DNA from: Bacillus sp. FJAT-44742
GTDB taxonomy: Bacteria; Bacillota; Bacilli; Bacillales; Marinococcaceae
NCBI RefSeq assembly: GCF_002797315.1
Contig: NZ_KZ454936.1
Location: 2,241,645-2,305,644 of the forward strand
Reading direction: 5' to 3'
Length of the DNA stretch: 64,000 bases
The stretch's first letter is position 1, and each line of letters begins with the position of its first letter. Both the position numbers and the translations under genes were made by a program. Shown here one piece after another: positions 23,608 to 32,543 of the stretch. Below the pieces are notes generated by a model. The model worked only from the letters and a program-made list of their open reading frames with translations, was not told the origin of the DNA and searched no databases.

Positions 23608-24009
23608 TTATTGTTCCTCGTATGTGTACGTAAAGCGAACTGCTGACCATACATCATCCACAGACACTTGAGAGACTCCTTTCATCTCCTCTTTCTCGGC
23701 AGTCTCCCATCCCTTATCCCTTGTAAGGTCAGTATCTACTCTTGAGGCCTTTTTTGGAAAGGACACCCAGACAATCCGCTTGCCTTACAGATGGTCTCTA
23801 TATAATGGAATCATTTCGTCTACTTCTTGTATCCAGCCTGCAAAAAGATGTATGATATCATGTTCTTCCATCAAAGCAGCAGATACCTCAACATCCTCAG
23901 GAAGAGGGTGCAGAAGGCCTGGAATATGAGAGGGGGCGTTGATTAATGCTACCTTGTATCATGGTTTTATTTGCAGCTTTTTGGCCAGTTTACTGATTTC
24001 TCCAGACAT
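23608..24009 (-). pseudogene. Decayed gene with two in-frame stop codons (DUF3052-like)
   Basis: An ATG at 24009 with a good ribosome site (AAGGAG) opens a 133-codon frame interrupted by TGA at codon 17 (23959-23961) and TAA at codon 75 (23785-23787), then ending with TAA at 23608. Ignoring the stops gives one continuous protein-like sequence: MSGEISKLAKKLQIKP, YKVALINAPSHIPGLLHPLP, and RIVWVSFPKKASRVDTDLTR, ending in VSVDDVWSAVRFTYTYEEQ. The WVSFPK...DxTRDxGW...VDDxWSAxRF pattern recalls DUF3052-type small proteins. The preserved codon structure between the stops suggests recent inactivation. A second broken gene lies 31 bp upstream. Confidence 0.75.
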
Positions 24010-24040
24010 CTTTTCAGGCTCCTTCGCATATCTATGTCAA

Positions 24041-24233
24041 CTAACCAATTTCATCAAATGTATAACGAACGACGTATTTATCGGTTTTGAGCTTCTTAAT
24101 CTCCACACACGGACCTATCTCGTAACCATTGTGCCAGTTCTCTTCCAGCTTGGCTTTTAGACAGCCCGCCTGGAATTTGGAGCAAAAAGTCTGCTTCCAG
24201 TATATCCAACGGGGTTTCATGACCTTTTCCCAT
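24041..24233 (-). pseudogene. Frameshifted small gene upstream of the broken DUF3052-like gene
   Basis: The ATG at 24233 (ribosome site GGAAGGAG) begins MGKGHETPLDILEADFLLQ and then runs into a run of four A. Removing one A joins this frame to KAKLEENWHNGYEIGPCVE and onward to TFDEIG and a TAG at 24041, giving a coherent 63-residue protein. As written, the first frame stops after 45 codons. The family is not recognised. Together with the nonsense mutations in the next gene, a one-base insertion in a decaying two-gene operon is the simplest reading. Confidence 0.6.
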
Positions 24234-24563
24234 CCTTTCTCCTTCCATATATTTTCAATAATTATGCTATCTATTGTAGTCTAATTGCAAAGAAAAATCA
24301 CTACTCTTCTTTCTTTACTTATTCAGTTACTATAGGATGTATGCAGCTTCCGAATACTGTGCCACGGTACATATCCCGTAGTTATTATTTCCAAGCGATC
24401 CTTTTATATGAATCCAATTTCCAGGCCTGCCCATTGAAAATGCTGATACCCAAAAGGAAAACCTATACAGGGACACTCATCCACAGAACCCATAGGTTTT
24501 AGCCATGTTTACTCCATATAAAAAGAGCACCTTACAAAAAAGGTACTCTTTAACTTAGATTTC
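24234..24563. other. Intergenic region, no recognisable gene
   Basis: This 330-bp stretch lies between the decayed gene pair and the pgpA-like gene. On the minus strand a frame encodes MGRPGNWIHIKGSLGNNNYG and a few more residues, but it has an upstream stop and no ribosome site. It may be another gene remnant. The right end holds the terminator at 24519-24553. Confidence 0.4.
24519..24553 (-). terminator. Terminator of the pgpA-like gene
   Basis: On the minus strand AAAGAGTACCTT pairs with AAGGTGCTCTTT (one G-U), followed by TTA. It is 11 bp past the stop codon at 24564. Confidence 0.75.
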
Positions 24564-25121
24564 TTATCCTATTAATTCTTCATCTTCCCTGGCATCAATG
24601 TCTTCTTTTCTTTTATTTTCTTCCCGGTCTCGTAAACGGTGAGCCAGGCGGGCCGAAGCACTCGAAGCTATACTGGCAACAAGATCATCTAGAAAGGTAT
24701 GACACTCGTCTTCCTTTCCTTTATCGTCCAGCGTCTTAATAATACCCACTTTCTCTTTATCTAAAAATCCAAATGTAGTAACCGCGATACTTCCAAAACC
24801 AAACACAGAGCCAAGAGCGATGGTTTCATCAACTCCAAACAACCCTTCATCCGTATCTACGAGAGACTGTAATGGTTCGGATAACATATTTTTTTCTGCT
24901 AATTTATCAAGCTCCACTCCAACCAGAATAGCATGCTGGATTTCACGCTTGCTAAGTACAGCGTCGGAACTTTCATAGCAGTCTTCCATTGAGAGGTTAG
25001 GAACATATTTTGCCTGCATATCGTATACGATTTGAGCTATATCACTTATTTCTACACCACGCTCTTTTAAAATATCGCGTGCTGCTTTTTCTACCACATC
25101 GCAAGGTACTGGTTTTTTCAT
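24564..25121 (-). CDS. Phosphatidylglycerophosphatase A family protein (YutG-like)
   Basis: This 185-residue protein fits the PgpA/YutG family: an N-terminal helical part (VVEKAARDILKERGVEISDIAQIV) and a core with VGVELDKLAEKN, GLFGVDETIALGSVFGFGSIAVTTFG, DDLVASIASSASARLAHR. PgpA dephosphorylates phosphatidylglycerol phosphate to phosphatidylglycerol, the precursor of cardiolipin. Bacillus members are shorter and soluble-looking, and some may have other substrates. The C-terminus is a charged tail. The ATG at 25121 follows GAGGAGG, and a terminator follows. The gene is alone. Confidence 0.8.
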   Translation of the reverse strand: MKKPVPCDVVEKAARDILKERGVEISDIAQIVYDMQAKYVPNLSMEDCYESSDAVLSKREIQHAILVGVELDKLAEKNMLSEPLQSLVDTDEGLFGVDETIALGSVFGFGSIAVTTFGFLDKEKVGIIKTLDDKGKEDECHTFLDDLVASIASSASARLAHRLRDREENKRKEDIDAREDEELIG

Positions 25122-25334
25122 GACAGACCGCCTCCTCTAATTCTATTCTACCATATTTATAAGATGTATATAGCAATCTATGGAATGTCTCCTTGTCATC
25201 TGGTGAGATCAGCTGAATATCTTTTATAGGAGCAGAATCCGTATGTTACAATATTTTTATATTATTACTATATGTCTGTGGGTATTCCCCTATGAAAATC
25301 AAATAAAACAACGCTCTGCTTAAAGAAAGGATCT

Positions 25335-26063
25335 ATGATAACTATGAAAGGCCAAATGAAAGCTCTTACTTTCACGAGTGAGATTTTAGAGACCACATTT
25401 GACTTGCATGTATATTTACCGCCTAATTATAATCCCCTGTATACATATCACCTCGTCATCGCTCAGGATGGAAGAGACTACTTTCAGCTCGGAAAAATCG
25501 GCCGGAAGGTAGAGGCAGTCATGGAAGAAGGCGCCAGGGAAACAATTGTCATCGGTGTTCCCTATCCTTCTGTAAAGATGAGACGAGTATGGTATCACCC
25601 GGACAGTGAGGACCATAAAAAATATATACAATTCCTGGTAAAAGAGCTTCTTCCTTTCCTCGATGACCAGTACCAGACGTGGAGCCTCCCCCACGGCAGA
25701 ACCTTAATAGGAGATTCATTGGCTGCTACCGTTTCCCTTATGGCTTCTCTGGAATACCCCAACACTTTTTCCCGGGTGATGATGCACAGTCCGTTTGTTA
25801 ACGAAACCGTGCTTGATGCCGTGAGAGAAAATCAAAGCTGGAATCGTTTTGAGATTTACCACACGATAGGATCAGAAGAAACAAACGTAAAAACAACCGA
25901 TGGTTCGCGAATGGACTTTTTAACGCCGAATCGTGAGTTAAACAAATTGCTCGCTGGAGGAAAGGCACGTTATTATTATCACGAATTTAACGGGGGACAT
26001 TTCTGGAAAGACTGGGAACAGGATTTACCTGAAGCTCTCCGTTTTATGTTCACCCTTGATTAA
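25335..26063 (+). CDS. yjcH: Putative esterase (YjcH-like, enterochelin-esterase/esterase D fold)
   Basis: This 242-residue alpha/beta hydrolase has FDLHVYLPPNYNPLYTYHLVIAQDGRDYF at the front, a nucleophile elbow GDSLAA (G-x-S-x-A) near residue 129, and a late histidine (NGGHFWKDW). It resembles B. subtilis YjcH, and as in that genome it is followed by a YjcF-like GNAT gene. The substrate is unknown. The start is uncertain: ATG 25335 is only 3 nt from AAAGGA, while ATG 25344 is 13 nt away. Confidence 0.82.
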   Translation: MITMKGQMKALTFTSEILETTFDLHVYLPPNYNPLYTYHLVIAQDGRDYFQLGKIGRKVEAVMEEGARETIVIGVPYPSVKMRRVWYHPDSEDHKKYIQFLVKELLPFLDDQYQTWSLPHGRTLIGDSLAATVSLMASLEYPNTFSRVMMHSPFVNETVLDAVRENQSWNRFEIYHTIGSEETNVKTTDGSRMDFLTPNRELNKLLAGGKARYYYHEFNGGHFWKDWEQDLPEALRFMFTLD

Positions 26064-26102
26064 TACTCACGAAAGAATACATACAGAAAGGAAGACGAAA
26101 AA

Positions 26103-26534
26103 GTGCCAGAGGTTATCAAAGTAACAACACAGGAACAAATGAGTGATGCTTATAACGTACGCTTTAACGTATTTGTAGAGGAACAAAAGGTACCAGAGGA
26201 AGAAGAAATTGATGAATTCGAAGAAGAAGCTGTTCATTTTGTTGCTTATGACAAAGACAAACCGATTGGAGCCGGCAGGTTCCGTGAGGTAGAAGGTGTG
26301 GGGAAAGTAGAACGAATTTGTGTTCTTGCAGACTACCGTCATACCGGAGCAGGACGATTACTTATGGAAGCAATTGAATCTATCGCAAAAGAGCAAAGGG
26401 TAAACCTTAAGTTAAACGCCCAAGCCCGCGCTAAAGGATTTTACGAAAAGCTGGGGTATCATGTTACGTCCGGTGAGTTCATGGATGCCGGCATCCCCCA
26501 CGTCGAAATGAAAAAGACCTTGCAGTTGCAGTAA
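26103..26534 (+). CDS. yjcF: GNAT family N-acetyltransferase (YjcF-like)
   Basis: This 143-residue single-domain acetyltransferase has ARFNVFVEEQ-type opening VRFNVFVEEQKVPEEEEIDEFE, motif A RICVLADYRHTGAGRLLMEAIE (around residues 69-90) and the closing NAQARAKGFYEKLGYHV. This is the YjcF/ElaA-like group with unknown acceptor. It starts at GTG 26103 with AGGAAG 8 nt upstream. The gene lies 39 bp behind the yjcH-like gene, so the two form an operon closed by the terminator at 26518. Confidence 0.85.
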   Translation: MPEVIKVTTQEQMSDAYNVRFNVFVEEQKVPEEEEIDEFEEEAVHFVAYDKDKPIGAGRFREVEGVGKVERICVLADYRHTGAGRLLMEAIESIAKEQRVNLKLNAQARAKGFYEKLGYHVTSGEFMDAGIPHVEMKKTLQLQ

Positions 26535-26548
26535 CTGCAAGGTTTTTG
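26518..26548 (+). terminator. Terminator of the yjcH-yjcF operon
   Basis: CCTTGCAGTT pairs with AACTGCAAGG around GCAGT, followed by TTTTTGC. It overlaps the yjcF-like stop codon. Confidence 0.85.
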
Positions 26549-26577
26549 CTGATTACTTAGGAAATGAGGAATAGAAA

Positions 26578-27642
26578 ATGTTTGAGCTATTACAACAATT
26601 GACCCGGTTACACGGGCCGTGCGGACACGAACAGCCTGCAGCCCGGTGGATACTAGAATACGTACAGAACCTGGCAGACGATGTAAAGGTTGACTCTTTG
26701 GGAAACATCATTGCTGAAAAACACGGAACCTCTCCAGGCCCTTCTACAATCATTACAGCCCACATGGATGAGATAGGCTTTATCATAAAAAAAATAGAAG
26801 AAAACGGTTTGCTCCGCTTTGAAAAGCTGGGCGGACACGATGACCGCATCCTGCTAGCACAAAAGGTACAAATCCGAACGAAAACAGGCTTACTAACAGG
26901 GGTTATCGGCACCATGTCAGCCCATTTCGTGAAGTTTGACGACCCTAACAAAGTAAGAAATCATCAACATCTATATATTGATGTTGGCGCTTCTTCAAAG
27001 AAAGAAGCAGAAGATTTAGGAATAAGGATGGGTGATCCTGTTACCTGGAAATCAAACATGGAACCTTTAGGGAATGACACAACCGGAAAAATTGTTGGGA
27101 AGGGGTTTGATGATCGAGCCGGCTGTGCTGTCTTATTACACACTTTAGAAGAGCTCCAAACCTCCCCTTTTGCCGGGACAGTTATTGCTATCTTTACCGT
27201 ACAGGAAGAGGTAGGCCTCCGGGGTGCAAAGGTGGCTGCAGAACAGGTTGAAGCTGACGCAGCAATCGCCCTTGATACAACAGCCGTAAGTGACACGCCT
27301 GAAGAAACTATGGATAACAGTCTTATACTAGGAGAAGGTACAGGCATTAAGATTCTGGACTTTAGCTTAATCTCTCACCCTGCGGTTAGAGAAAGCTTAA
27401 TAGAGCTTGCTGAAAAAAACAAAATCACTTATCAAGGAGAAATATTTCCCGGCATAGGAACAGACGGAGGAGCCATGGCGCTTGCAAACAAAGGAATCCC
27501 AACCGGAGTCCTTTCGATCCCGTCACGGTATGCCCATTCTCCAGTTGAAGTGATAGATGTTAAAGACCTTTATGCCACCAAGGACCTTCTACTAGCATTT
27601 CTTTTAGCTGCAGAGCAGGACACTGATTTTTCTTTCATATAA
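26578..27642 (+). CDS. M42 family metallopeptidase (glutamyl aminopeptidase/endoglucanase-like)
   Basis: This 354-residue co-catalytic dizinc aminopeptidase has TAHMDEIGF (first metal ligand His and Asp), GKGFDDRAGC (bridging Asp), the catalytic EEVGLRGA (general base Glu and metal Glu), ALDTTAVSD (Asp) and the late YAHSPVEVID (His). These proteins form large tetrahedral dodecamers that trim short peptides in the cytosol. The ATG at 26578 has GAGGAATAG upstream. The neighbouring B. subtilis paralogues are YsdC, YtoP and YhfE; I cannot tell which one this corresponds to. Confidence 0.9.
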   Translation: MFELLQQLTRLHGPCGHEQPAARWILEYVQNLADDVKVDSLGNIIAEKHGTSPGPSTIITAHMDEIGFIIKKIEENGLLRFEKLGGHDDRILLAQKVQIRTKTGLLTGVIGTMSAHFVKFDDPNKVRNHQHLYIDVGASSKKEAEDLGIRMGDPVTWKSNMEPLGNDTTGKIVGKGFDDRAGCAVLLHTLEELQTSPFAGTVIAIFTVQEEVGLRGAKVAAEQVEADAAIALDTTAVSDTPEETMDNSLILGEGTGIKILDFSLISHPAVRESLIELAEKNKITYQGEIFPGIGTDGGAMALANKGIPTGVLSIPSRYAHSPVEVIDVKDLYATKDLLLAFLLAAEQDTDFSFI

Positions 27643-27735
27643 GCACTGCTTTCTAAAATGTTCATGACGGCTTTTCGAATTGCCCGGGAACATGATGAAG
27701 CAGGATGTAGCTGCGGGAATACAGCTATGATAACC

Positions 27736-27776
27736 CAAAACTCCCTCTCCTCTTTCAACGAGGGAGGGAGTTTTGA
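27736..27776. terminator. Bidirectional terminator
   Basis: AAAACTCCCTC pairs with GAGGGAGTTTT. It separates the rightward M42 peptidase gene from the leftward permease gene. Confidence 0.85.
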
Positions 27777-27778
27777 CC

Positions 27779-29572
27779 TTAGGCTTCTATTTTCTTCTCT
27801 TCTTGCTGCCGGCCTTTTTTCATGCTGGTTTTAGAAGACTTTGATCTGATTGAAACCATTAATACTACACAGAGGATCACAGCTGATGCATAAACGGTCA
27901 CGACGTTCAAAAAGCTGAAAGCAATAATCGCTGTGGCCATCAGTCCTGCCATGAGTAAATAATAGGTGAGCGGAATGATTGTTTTGCGAATAATGAGGCC
28001 TTCTTTGCCTATCAAACCAACCGTGGCAGCAGCAGCCACTACATTGTGAACTGTAACCATATTGCCAGCAGCTCCTCCTACAGCCTGCATGGCTACAATT
28101 AATCCTTGAGGAACCCCTATATTATCGGCAACTCCCCACTGAAACAATGAAAACATCATATTACTTACCGTGTTGCTTCCTGCTACAAACGCCCCCAATG
28201 CTCCGATCCATGGGGCAATGAGCGGCCATGCTGTTCCTGCAATGGAGGAAACTCCTTCAGCCAGTACAAGAGGAATACTCTCTAAACCGCTTTCATTTGT
28301 TTCTGAATTAATAAGTACCCTTACCATAGGGACAGCAAATATAAGGGCTCCTGCGGCTTTAATCATCGTTTTTCCGGCTTCTGTCCACGCTCTTTTGACC
28401 TCTTCCATTTTCATTCTATGAAGAAGAATAACAAGCAGCGATACCACGATAAAGACTGAACCAGGGGAGTATAATACCTCTACCGTTTCTGATACGTCTG
28501 TGCCAAACATATTAGCAAAAGTGATTTCCTGAGCAGTTAAAAATTGAGTGACGGGTTCTACCAGGCGAGTCATGGCTAATATTGCCGCCACAAGTACATA
28601 AGGAATCCATGCTTTTATCATGCTCATGCCTGGACGAAGTTTGTCTGCATCCGCAGTGACTGAGCCTGTCCATTCCTCGTTCCATTCCTTCTTTGGAGGA
28701 AAATCCCACTTTTCCTCAGGTAATAGAAATCCTTTTTTTGCAGTGAACATGACAATTGCCAATGCCACCAGACCACCGATTACTGATGGGAGCTCAGGAC
28801 CAATATACATGGCAACGAAAACATAGGGAAGCGTAAACATGATAGACGCAAAAAGAGCAAACTTCCAAATACCGAGTCCTTCTCTGAAAGAACGATTTTT
28901 CCCAAAAAACTTTGTAATGATACAGGAAAGAAATAAAGGAATCAACAGCCCTATCGTTCCATGAATGAAGGCTGCCTGCATTCCAATCTGCATCACATAA
29001 TCAGTATAGGAAATCCCCATGGCCTCAACGGCTGCATTCACGTTAGGAGCATCGATACCAGTTTGCAAACCGACGATCACTGGCGTTCCGACTGCACCAA
29101 AGGTAACTGGGGTACTTTGAATAATTAAGCCGACTAAGACAGCTGCAAGTGCAGGGAAGCCTAGTGCGAATAGCAACGGGCCTATAACTGCTGCCGGAGA
29201 TCCAAAGCCTGCAGCTCCTTCCAGAAAGCTTCCAAATAAAAACCCTATGATCACAGCTTGTGCTCTGCGGTCAGGTGTAATATCAGTAAAAGCCTGCCTG
29301 ATTGTGGCAATGGCACCGCTTTCTTTTAACGTCTGAAGTAAAAGCAGTGCCCCAAACACAATGTAGAGCAATGTCAAAGCGATAACAAACCCCTGAACAG
29401 TGGATGCTGCAATAAAACTCGCCGGTACCTGCCAGACAACAAACGCTACAACAACGGCAACAATGTAGGAAATTGGCATAGCATATTTCGCCGGCCAGTT
29501 TAATATAACAAGAAATAGAATAACAGCCAGTATAGGAGTAAACGCTAATAAGGATAAGACTAATAGGTTCAT
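27779..29572 (-). CDS. lctP: L-lactate permease family transporter
   Basis: This protein of about 597 residues with some 13-16 membrane segments belongs to the LctP family (lactate/glycolate:H+ symport). It has the conserved [30 protein letters not shown] block (about residues 110-140) and the C-terminal [18 protein letters not shown] and [24 protein letters not shown] stretches. The ATG at 29572 has GAGGAGTG upstream. It is the third gene of an operon behind an iron alcohol dehydrogenase and a semialdehyde dehydrogenase under a sigma-54 promoter, so its cargo is probably the hydroxy-acid those enzymes degrade rather than simply lactate. The C-terminus is basic. Confidence 0.88.
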   Translation of the reverse strand: MNLLVLSLLAFTPILAVILFLVILNWPAKYAMPISYIVAVVVAFVVWQVPASFIAASTVQGFVIALTLLYIVFGALLLLQTLKESGAIATIRQAFTDITPDRRAQAVIIGFLFGSFLEGAAGFGSPAAVIGPLLFALGFPALAAVLVGLIIQSTPVTFGAVGTPVIVGLQTGIDAPNVNAAVEAMGISYTDYVMQIGMQAAFIHGTIGLLIPLFLSCIITKFFGKNRSFREGLGIWKFALFASIMFTLPYVFVAMYIGPELPSVIGGLVALAIVMFTAKKGFLLPEEKWDFPPKKEWNEEWTGSVTADADKLRPGMSMIKAWIPYVLVAAILAMTRLVEPVTQFLTAQEITFANMFGTDVSETVEVLYSPGSVFIVVSLLVILLHRMKMEEVKRAWTEAGKTMIKAAGALIFAVPMVRVLINSETNESGLESIPLVLAEGVSSIAGTAWPLIAPWIGALGAFVAGSNTVSNMMFSLFQWGVADNIGVPQGLIVAMQAVGGAAGNMVTVHNVVAAAATVGLIGKEGLIIRKTIIPLTYYLLMAGLMATAIIAFSFLNVVTVYASAVILCVVLMVSIRSKSSKTSMKKGRQQEEKKIEA

Positions 29573-29656
29573 CGGTACACTCCTCAAAAATAAATCTGAA
29601 TTTTCAGTCTCTAGTAACCAGAGAGGGATTTCTCCCTCTCTTTCTTTCCTTAGTTA

Positions 29657-31114
29657 TTACCAGCGAGCAGTGACCATCTTTTTCCGAGTGTAAAACTCCA
29701 CGCCGTCTGTACCGTTGGCATGCAAGTCTCCGTAGAAGGAATTCTTCCAGCCGGAAAATGGGAAGAAGGCCATGGGAGCCGGCACACCAAGGTTCACGCC
29801 AAGCATTCCCGCATCTATGGTCTGGCGGAATTGACGCACAGCACTACCGCTGTCAGTATAAATGCAGGCGCCATTGGCAAATTCGGATTCGTTTGTAAGA
29901 GCGATGGCTTCCTCCAACGTTTCTGCTCTTACAATAGAGAGAACAGGAGCAAAAATCTCTTCTTTCCAGATTGTCATGTCTGTCGTGACGTTATCGAAAA
30001 TAACCGGACCGATGAAATATCCCTCTTCCATATGAACGGTCTTTTCCCGGCCGTCATAAGCAAGAGTTGCCCCTTCTTCCTGACCTTTTTGAATATAGTT
30101 TTCTGTTTTTTCTTTATGAGACTGACGAATGACCGGTCCGAGAAAGATACCTTCCTCTAAGCCGTTTCCAATTGTGATGTTATCAACTTCCTCTTTCAAT
30201 TTATCTACAAATTTGTCTGCCACATCGCCTACCGTTACGACCACAGCTGCCGCCATGCAGCGTTCACCAGCAGACCCGTAAGCAGCGCTGGCCACTTGGG
30301 AAACCGCATTGTCAATGTCGGCATCTGGCATGACGATCGAATGGTTTTTCGCTCCTGCAAGAGCCTGGACTCGTTTACCATGCTGGGCACCTTTTTTGTA
30401 CACATACTCGGCTACCGGCTGAGAACCAACAAAGGAAATTCCTTTTACTCCAGGGTTTTCAAGAAGCTCGTTCACCACATCATGGGCCCCGTGTACCACG
30501 TTCAGGACACCTTCAGGCAGACCAGCTTCTGTAAATAGTTCGGCCAGGCGGTTGGCCAACAGAGGGGTACGTTCAGATGGTTTCAAAACAAAGGTGTTAC
30601 CACATGCAATCGCTAACGGGAACATCCAACACGGCACCATCATAGGGAAGTTAAAGGGGGTAATTCCGCCAATGACTCCGACAGGATACCGGTACATCCC
30701 GGATTCAATGCCACCAGCAATGTCTGGAAGCTGCTTTCCCATCATAAGCGTCGGTGCCCCGGCTGCAAATTCCACGCATTCAATCCCTCTCTGCACTTCT
30801 CCATAAGCTTCGTTGTAGCTTTTGCCATTTTCCATTGTGACAAGGCGTGCGAGCTCATCCCAGTTTTCTACTAACAACTGCTGATATTTAAAAAGGATGC
30901 GTGCTCTTTTTGGTACTGCTGTGGTGCTCCAGGAAGCAAAAGCTTTCTCGGCAGCTTTAATTGCCTTGTCTACGTCTTCCCTTGAAGAAAGAGGCACTTC
31001 AGCAAGTATTTCCCCTGTCGCTGGATTAGGAACAGTCTCTGCTTTTTCTGAAGTTGAAGCCACCCATTCACCGTTAATATAATTCTTTAGCGTCTTTTCT
31101 GTTTTTGTAATCAT
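29657..31114 (-). CDS. mmsA: CoA-acylating methylmalonate/malonate-semialdehyde dehydrogenase
   Basis: This 485-residue member of the aldehyde dehydrogenase superfamily falls in the MmsA/IolA branch: [21 protein letters not shown] in the Rossmann part, [16 protein letters not shown], the catalytic Cys in [14 protein letters not shown], and [18 protein letters not shown] near the end. This branch oxidises (methyl)malonate semialdehyde with NAD+ and CoA to propionyl- or acetyl-CoA plus CO2. It lies 15 bp behind the iron alcohol dehydrogenase gene and upstream of the LctP-type permease, with RBS AAAAAGGAG. That order points to alcohol to semialdehyde to acyl-CoA flux. Confidence 0.92.
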   Translation of the reverse strand: MITKTEKTLKNYINGEWVASTSEKAETVPNPATGEILAEVPLSSREDVDKAIKAAEKAFASWSTTAVPKRARILFKYQQLLVENWDELARLVTMENGKSYNEAYGEVQRGIECVEFAAGAPTLMMGKQLPDIAGGIESGMYRYPVGVIGGITPFNFPMMVPCWMFPLAIACGNTFVLKPSERTPLLANRLAELFTEAGLPEGVLNVVHGAHDVVNELLENPGVKGISFVGSQPVAEYVYKKGAQHGKRVQALAGAKNHSIVMPDADIDNAVSQVASAAYGSAGERCMAAAVVVTVGDVADKFVDKLKEEVDNITIGNGLEEGIFLGPVIRQSHKEKTENYIQKGQEEGATLAYDGREKTVHMEEGYFIGPVIFDNVTTDMTIWKEEIFAPVLSIVRAETLEEAIALTNESEFANGACIYTDSGSAVRQFRQTIDAGMLGVNLGVPAPMAFFPFSGWKNSFYGDLHANGTDGVEFYTRKKMVTARW

Positions 31115-31129
31115 CTTATCTTCTCCTTT

Positions 31130-32320
31130 TTAAATCACTGTTGTATTTTTAGTAAACCTATAATCATAACAAACTTGATAAAGCTCTTTCACTTCTTCTT
31201 TGGTAGGAACCTTTGGGTTATTTCCCGGACTGCCGCTTGCTAACGCATCCTCAGCCATTTTATCAGTAACCTGTTTAAATCTTTCTTCCTCAATTCCCCA
31301 TTCTTTTAAATTAGGAATGTCTAAATCAAGACAGAGCTTTTTCACTGTCTCTACAGTCCGAATGGCAGGATCCGTTTCCGCTGTCTCGTCTTTCCCTACT
31401 ATTTCTCCTATTTTTGTCAGCTGTTCCTGGCAGTTTTCCTGACTGAATTCCAGTACCGCAGGAAGAAGCATGGCATTAGACAAGCCGTGGGGCACATGAA
31501 ACAAAGCTCCTATCGGACGGGACATCCCGTGAACAAGGCAGACAGAAGAATTGGAAAAAGCAATACCAGCCTGCAAAGCCCCCAATGACATCGCTTCCCT
31601 TGCCTCAAGATCATCGCCGTGAAAATAAGCCTGGCGAATGTTTTTAATGATAAGCTCCATAGCGGACAACGCCAGAACATCAGTCATCGGATGTGCTTTG
31701 CGTGAAATATAAGCTTCGAGCGCATGGCTTAATGCATCCACTCCCGTAGCTGCTGTTACTGACTTAGGAGATGAGCGAGTTAACAAAGGGTCTACGATCG
31801 CTGCTTCCGGCATAAAAGCTGGCTGCTTTATCATCATCTTCACTTCCGTGCTCGTGTTCGTAATGACTGTTACATCTGTTGCCTCTGAACCTGTGCCTGC
31901 TGTTGTAGGAATAGCAATATGAGGAACCGGATCTTGAGTCACATTTTTTTGCCCTCCCATATAATCACCAATGTATCCTCCGTTTGATGCTAAAATGGAT
32001 ACAGCTTTTGCTGTGTCGATGCAGCTTCCCCCGCCTAATGAAATAATGAGATCGCATTGATCATTGGAAAAAATCTGTAACGATTCTTCCACGTAGGTAT
32101 CAGTTGGCTCAGAATCTATATCTAAATAAACAGAAGATTGAATGTTATGCTGTGAAAGATTTTCCCTGCATTGTTCTACATAGCCTAAGCTGTCCATAAT
32201 CTTATCGGTGATAATCAAGGCTCTGTTTCCACGCAGGCCCGCTTCTTCTCCAACCTTTTGAAATGAGCCTTGTCCATAGAATATGGCAGAAGGCATCCGC
32301 AATGTTGAAAACGCTCCCAA
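31130..32320 (-). CDS. Iron-containing alcohol dehydrogenase (short hydroxy-acid/alcohol oxidising)
   Basis: This 396-residue group III Fe-ADH has an NAD-binding GGGSCIDTAKA, substrate region PTTAGTGSEATDVTVIT, metal-binding Asp/His in ATGVDALSHALEAY and the later HGMSRPIGALFHVPHGLSNAM. I place the start at TTG 32320, because a very strong AAGGAGGGG lies just before it and inside the seven-codon longer frame from ATG 32341. It is the first gene of a three-gene operon behind a consensus sigma-54 promoter (32356-32371). Fe-ADHs of this type act on 1,3-propanediol, 4-hydroxybutyrate, 3-hydroxypropionate and similar; operon partners favour a 3-hydroxy acid. Confidence 0.88.
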   Translation of the reverse strand: MGAFSTLRMPSAIFYGQGSFQKVGEEAGLRGNRALIITDKIMDSLGYVEQCRENLSQHNIQSSVYLDIDSEPTDTYVEESLQIFSNDQCDLIISLGGGSCIDTAKAVSILASNGGYIGDYMGGQKNVTQDPVPHIAIPTTAGTGSEATDVTVITNTSTEVKMMIKQPAFMPEAAIVDPLLTRSSPKSVTAATGVDALSHALEAYISRKAHPMTDVLALSAMELIIKNIRQAYFHGDDLEAREAMSLGALQAGIAFSNSSVCLVHGMSRPIGALFHVPHGLSNAMLLPAVLEFSQENCQEQLTKIGEIVGKDETAETDPAIRTVETVKKLCLDLDIPNLKEWGIEEERFKQVTDKMAEDALASGSPGNNPKVPTKEEVKELYQVCYDYRFTKNTTVI

Positions 32321-32355
32321 AATATCCCCTCCTTGTTTCATTTGTTTATATTAAT

Positions 32356-32371
32356 TGCAAAGATTGTGCCA
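32356..32371 (-). promoter_or_regulatory. Sigma-54 (SigL) promoter of the Fe-ADH operon
   Basis: Read on the minus strand: TGGCAC-AATCT-TTGCA, an exact fit to the -24/-12 consensus TGGCAC-N5-TTGCA, in the proper flanking context (preceding T, following A). Transcription would start about 32346, giving a short leader before the TTG at 32320. Confidence 0.9.
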
Positions 32372-32445
32372 ACTTTTGTCACCATTCTTCATTTTTGTGA
32401 AAAACCTTATAGAATCAGGTTTTTTCCCTCTTTTTTTCAGTAATT

Positions 32446-32473
32446 AAAAAAAGACACTTTATGAAAAGTGTCG
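32446..32473 (-). terminator. Terminator of the sigma-54 activator gene
   Basis: On the minus strand GACACTTT and AAAGTGTC form a stem with a four-base loop, followed by TTTTTTT. It ends the activator transcript before the sigma-54 promoter. Confidence 0.8.
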
Positions 32474-32520
32474 GAAAAATCAAACAAAAATGATGAAAAT
32501 GTAGTGTTTCTGTCTGGTTA

Positions 32521-32540
32521 TTGTCGGGGTTACACGACAA
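32521..32540. promoter_or_regulatory. Probable upstream activator site (TTGTCG-N8-CGACAA)
   Basis: A 20-bp inverted repeat lies about 150-165 bp upstream of the sigma-54 -24 element and just after the activator stop codon. The distance and symmetry are what a Fis-type HTH dimer of an enhancer-binding protein needs. Confidence 0.55.
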
Positions 32541-32543
32541 CTT

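Noticed and set aside
23608-24009. Selenocysteine or programmed readthrough at the internal TGA
   Set aside because: A second, TAA stop follows and the neighbouring gene is frameshifted, so simple decay is more likely; no selenocysteine insertion signal was seen.
24330-24500. Minus-strand frame containing GRPGNWIHIKGSLGNNNYG
   Set aside because: Interrupted by a stop near its beginning, without a ribosome site; could be another remnant but evidence is too thin to call.
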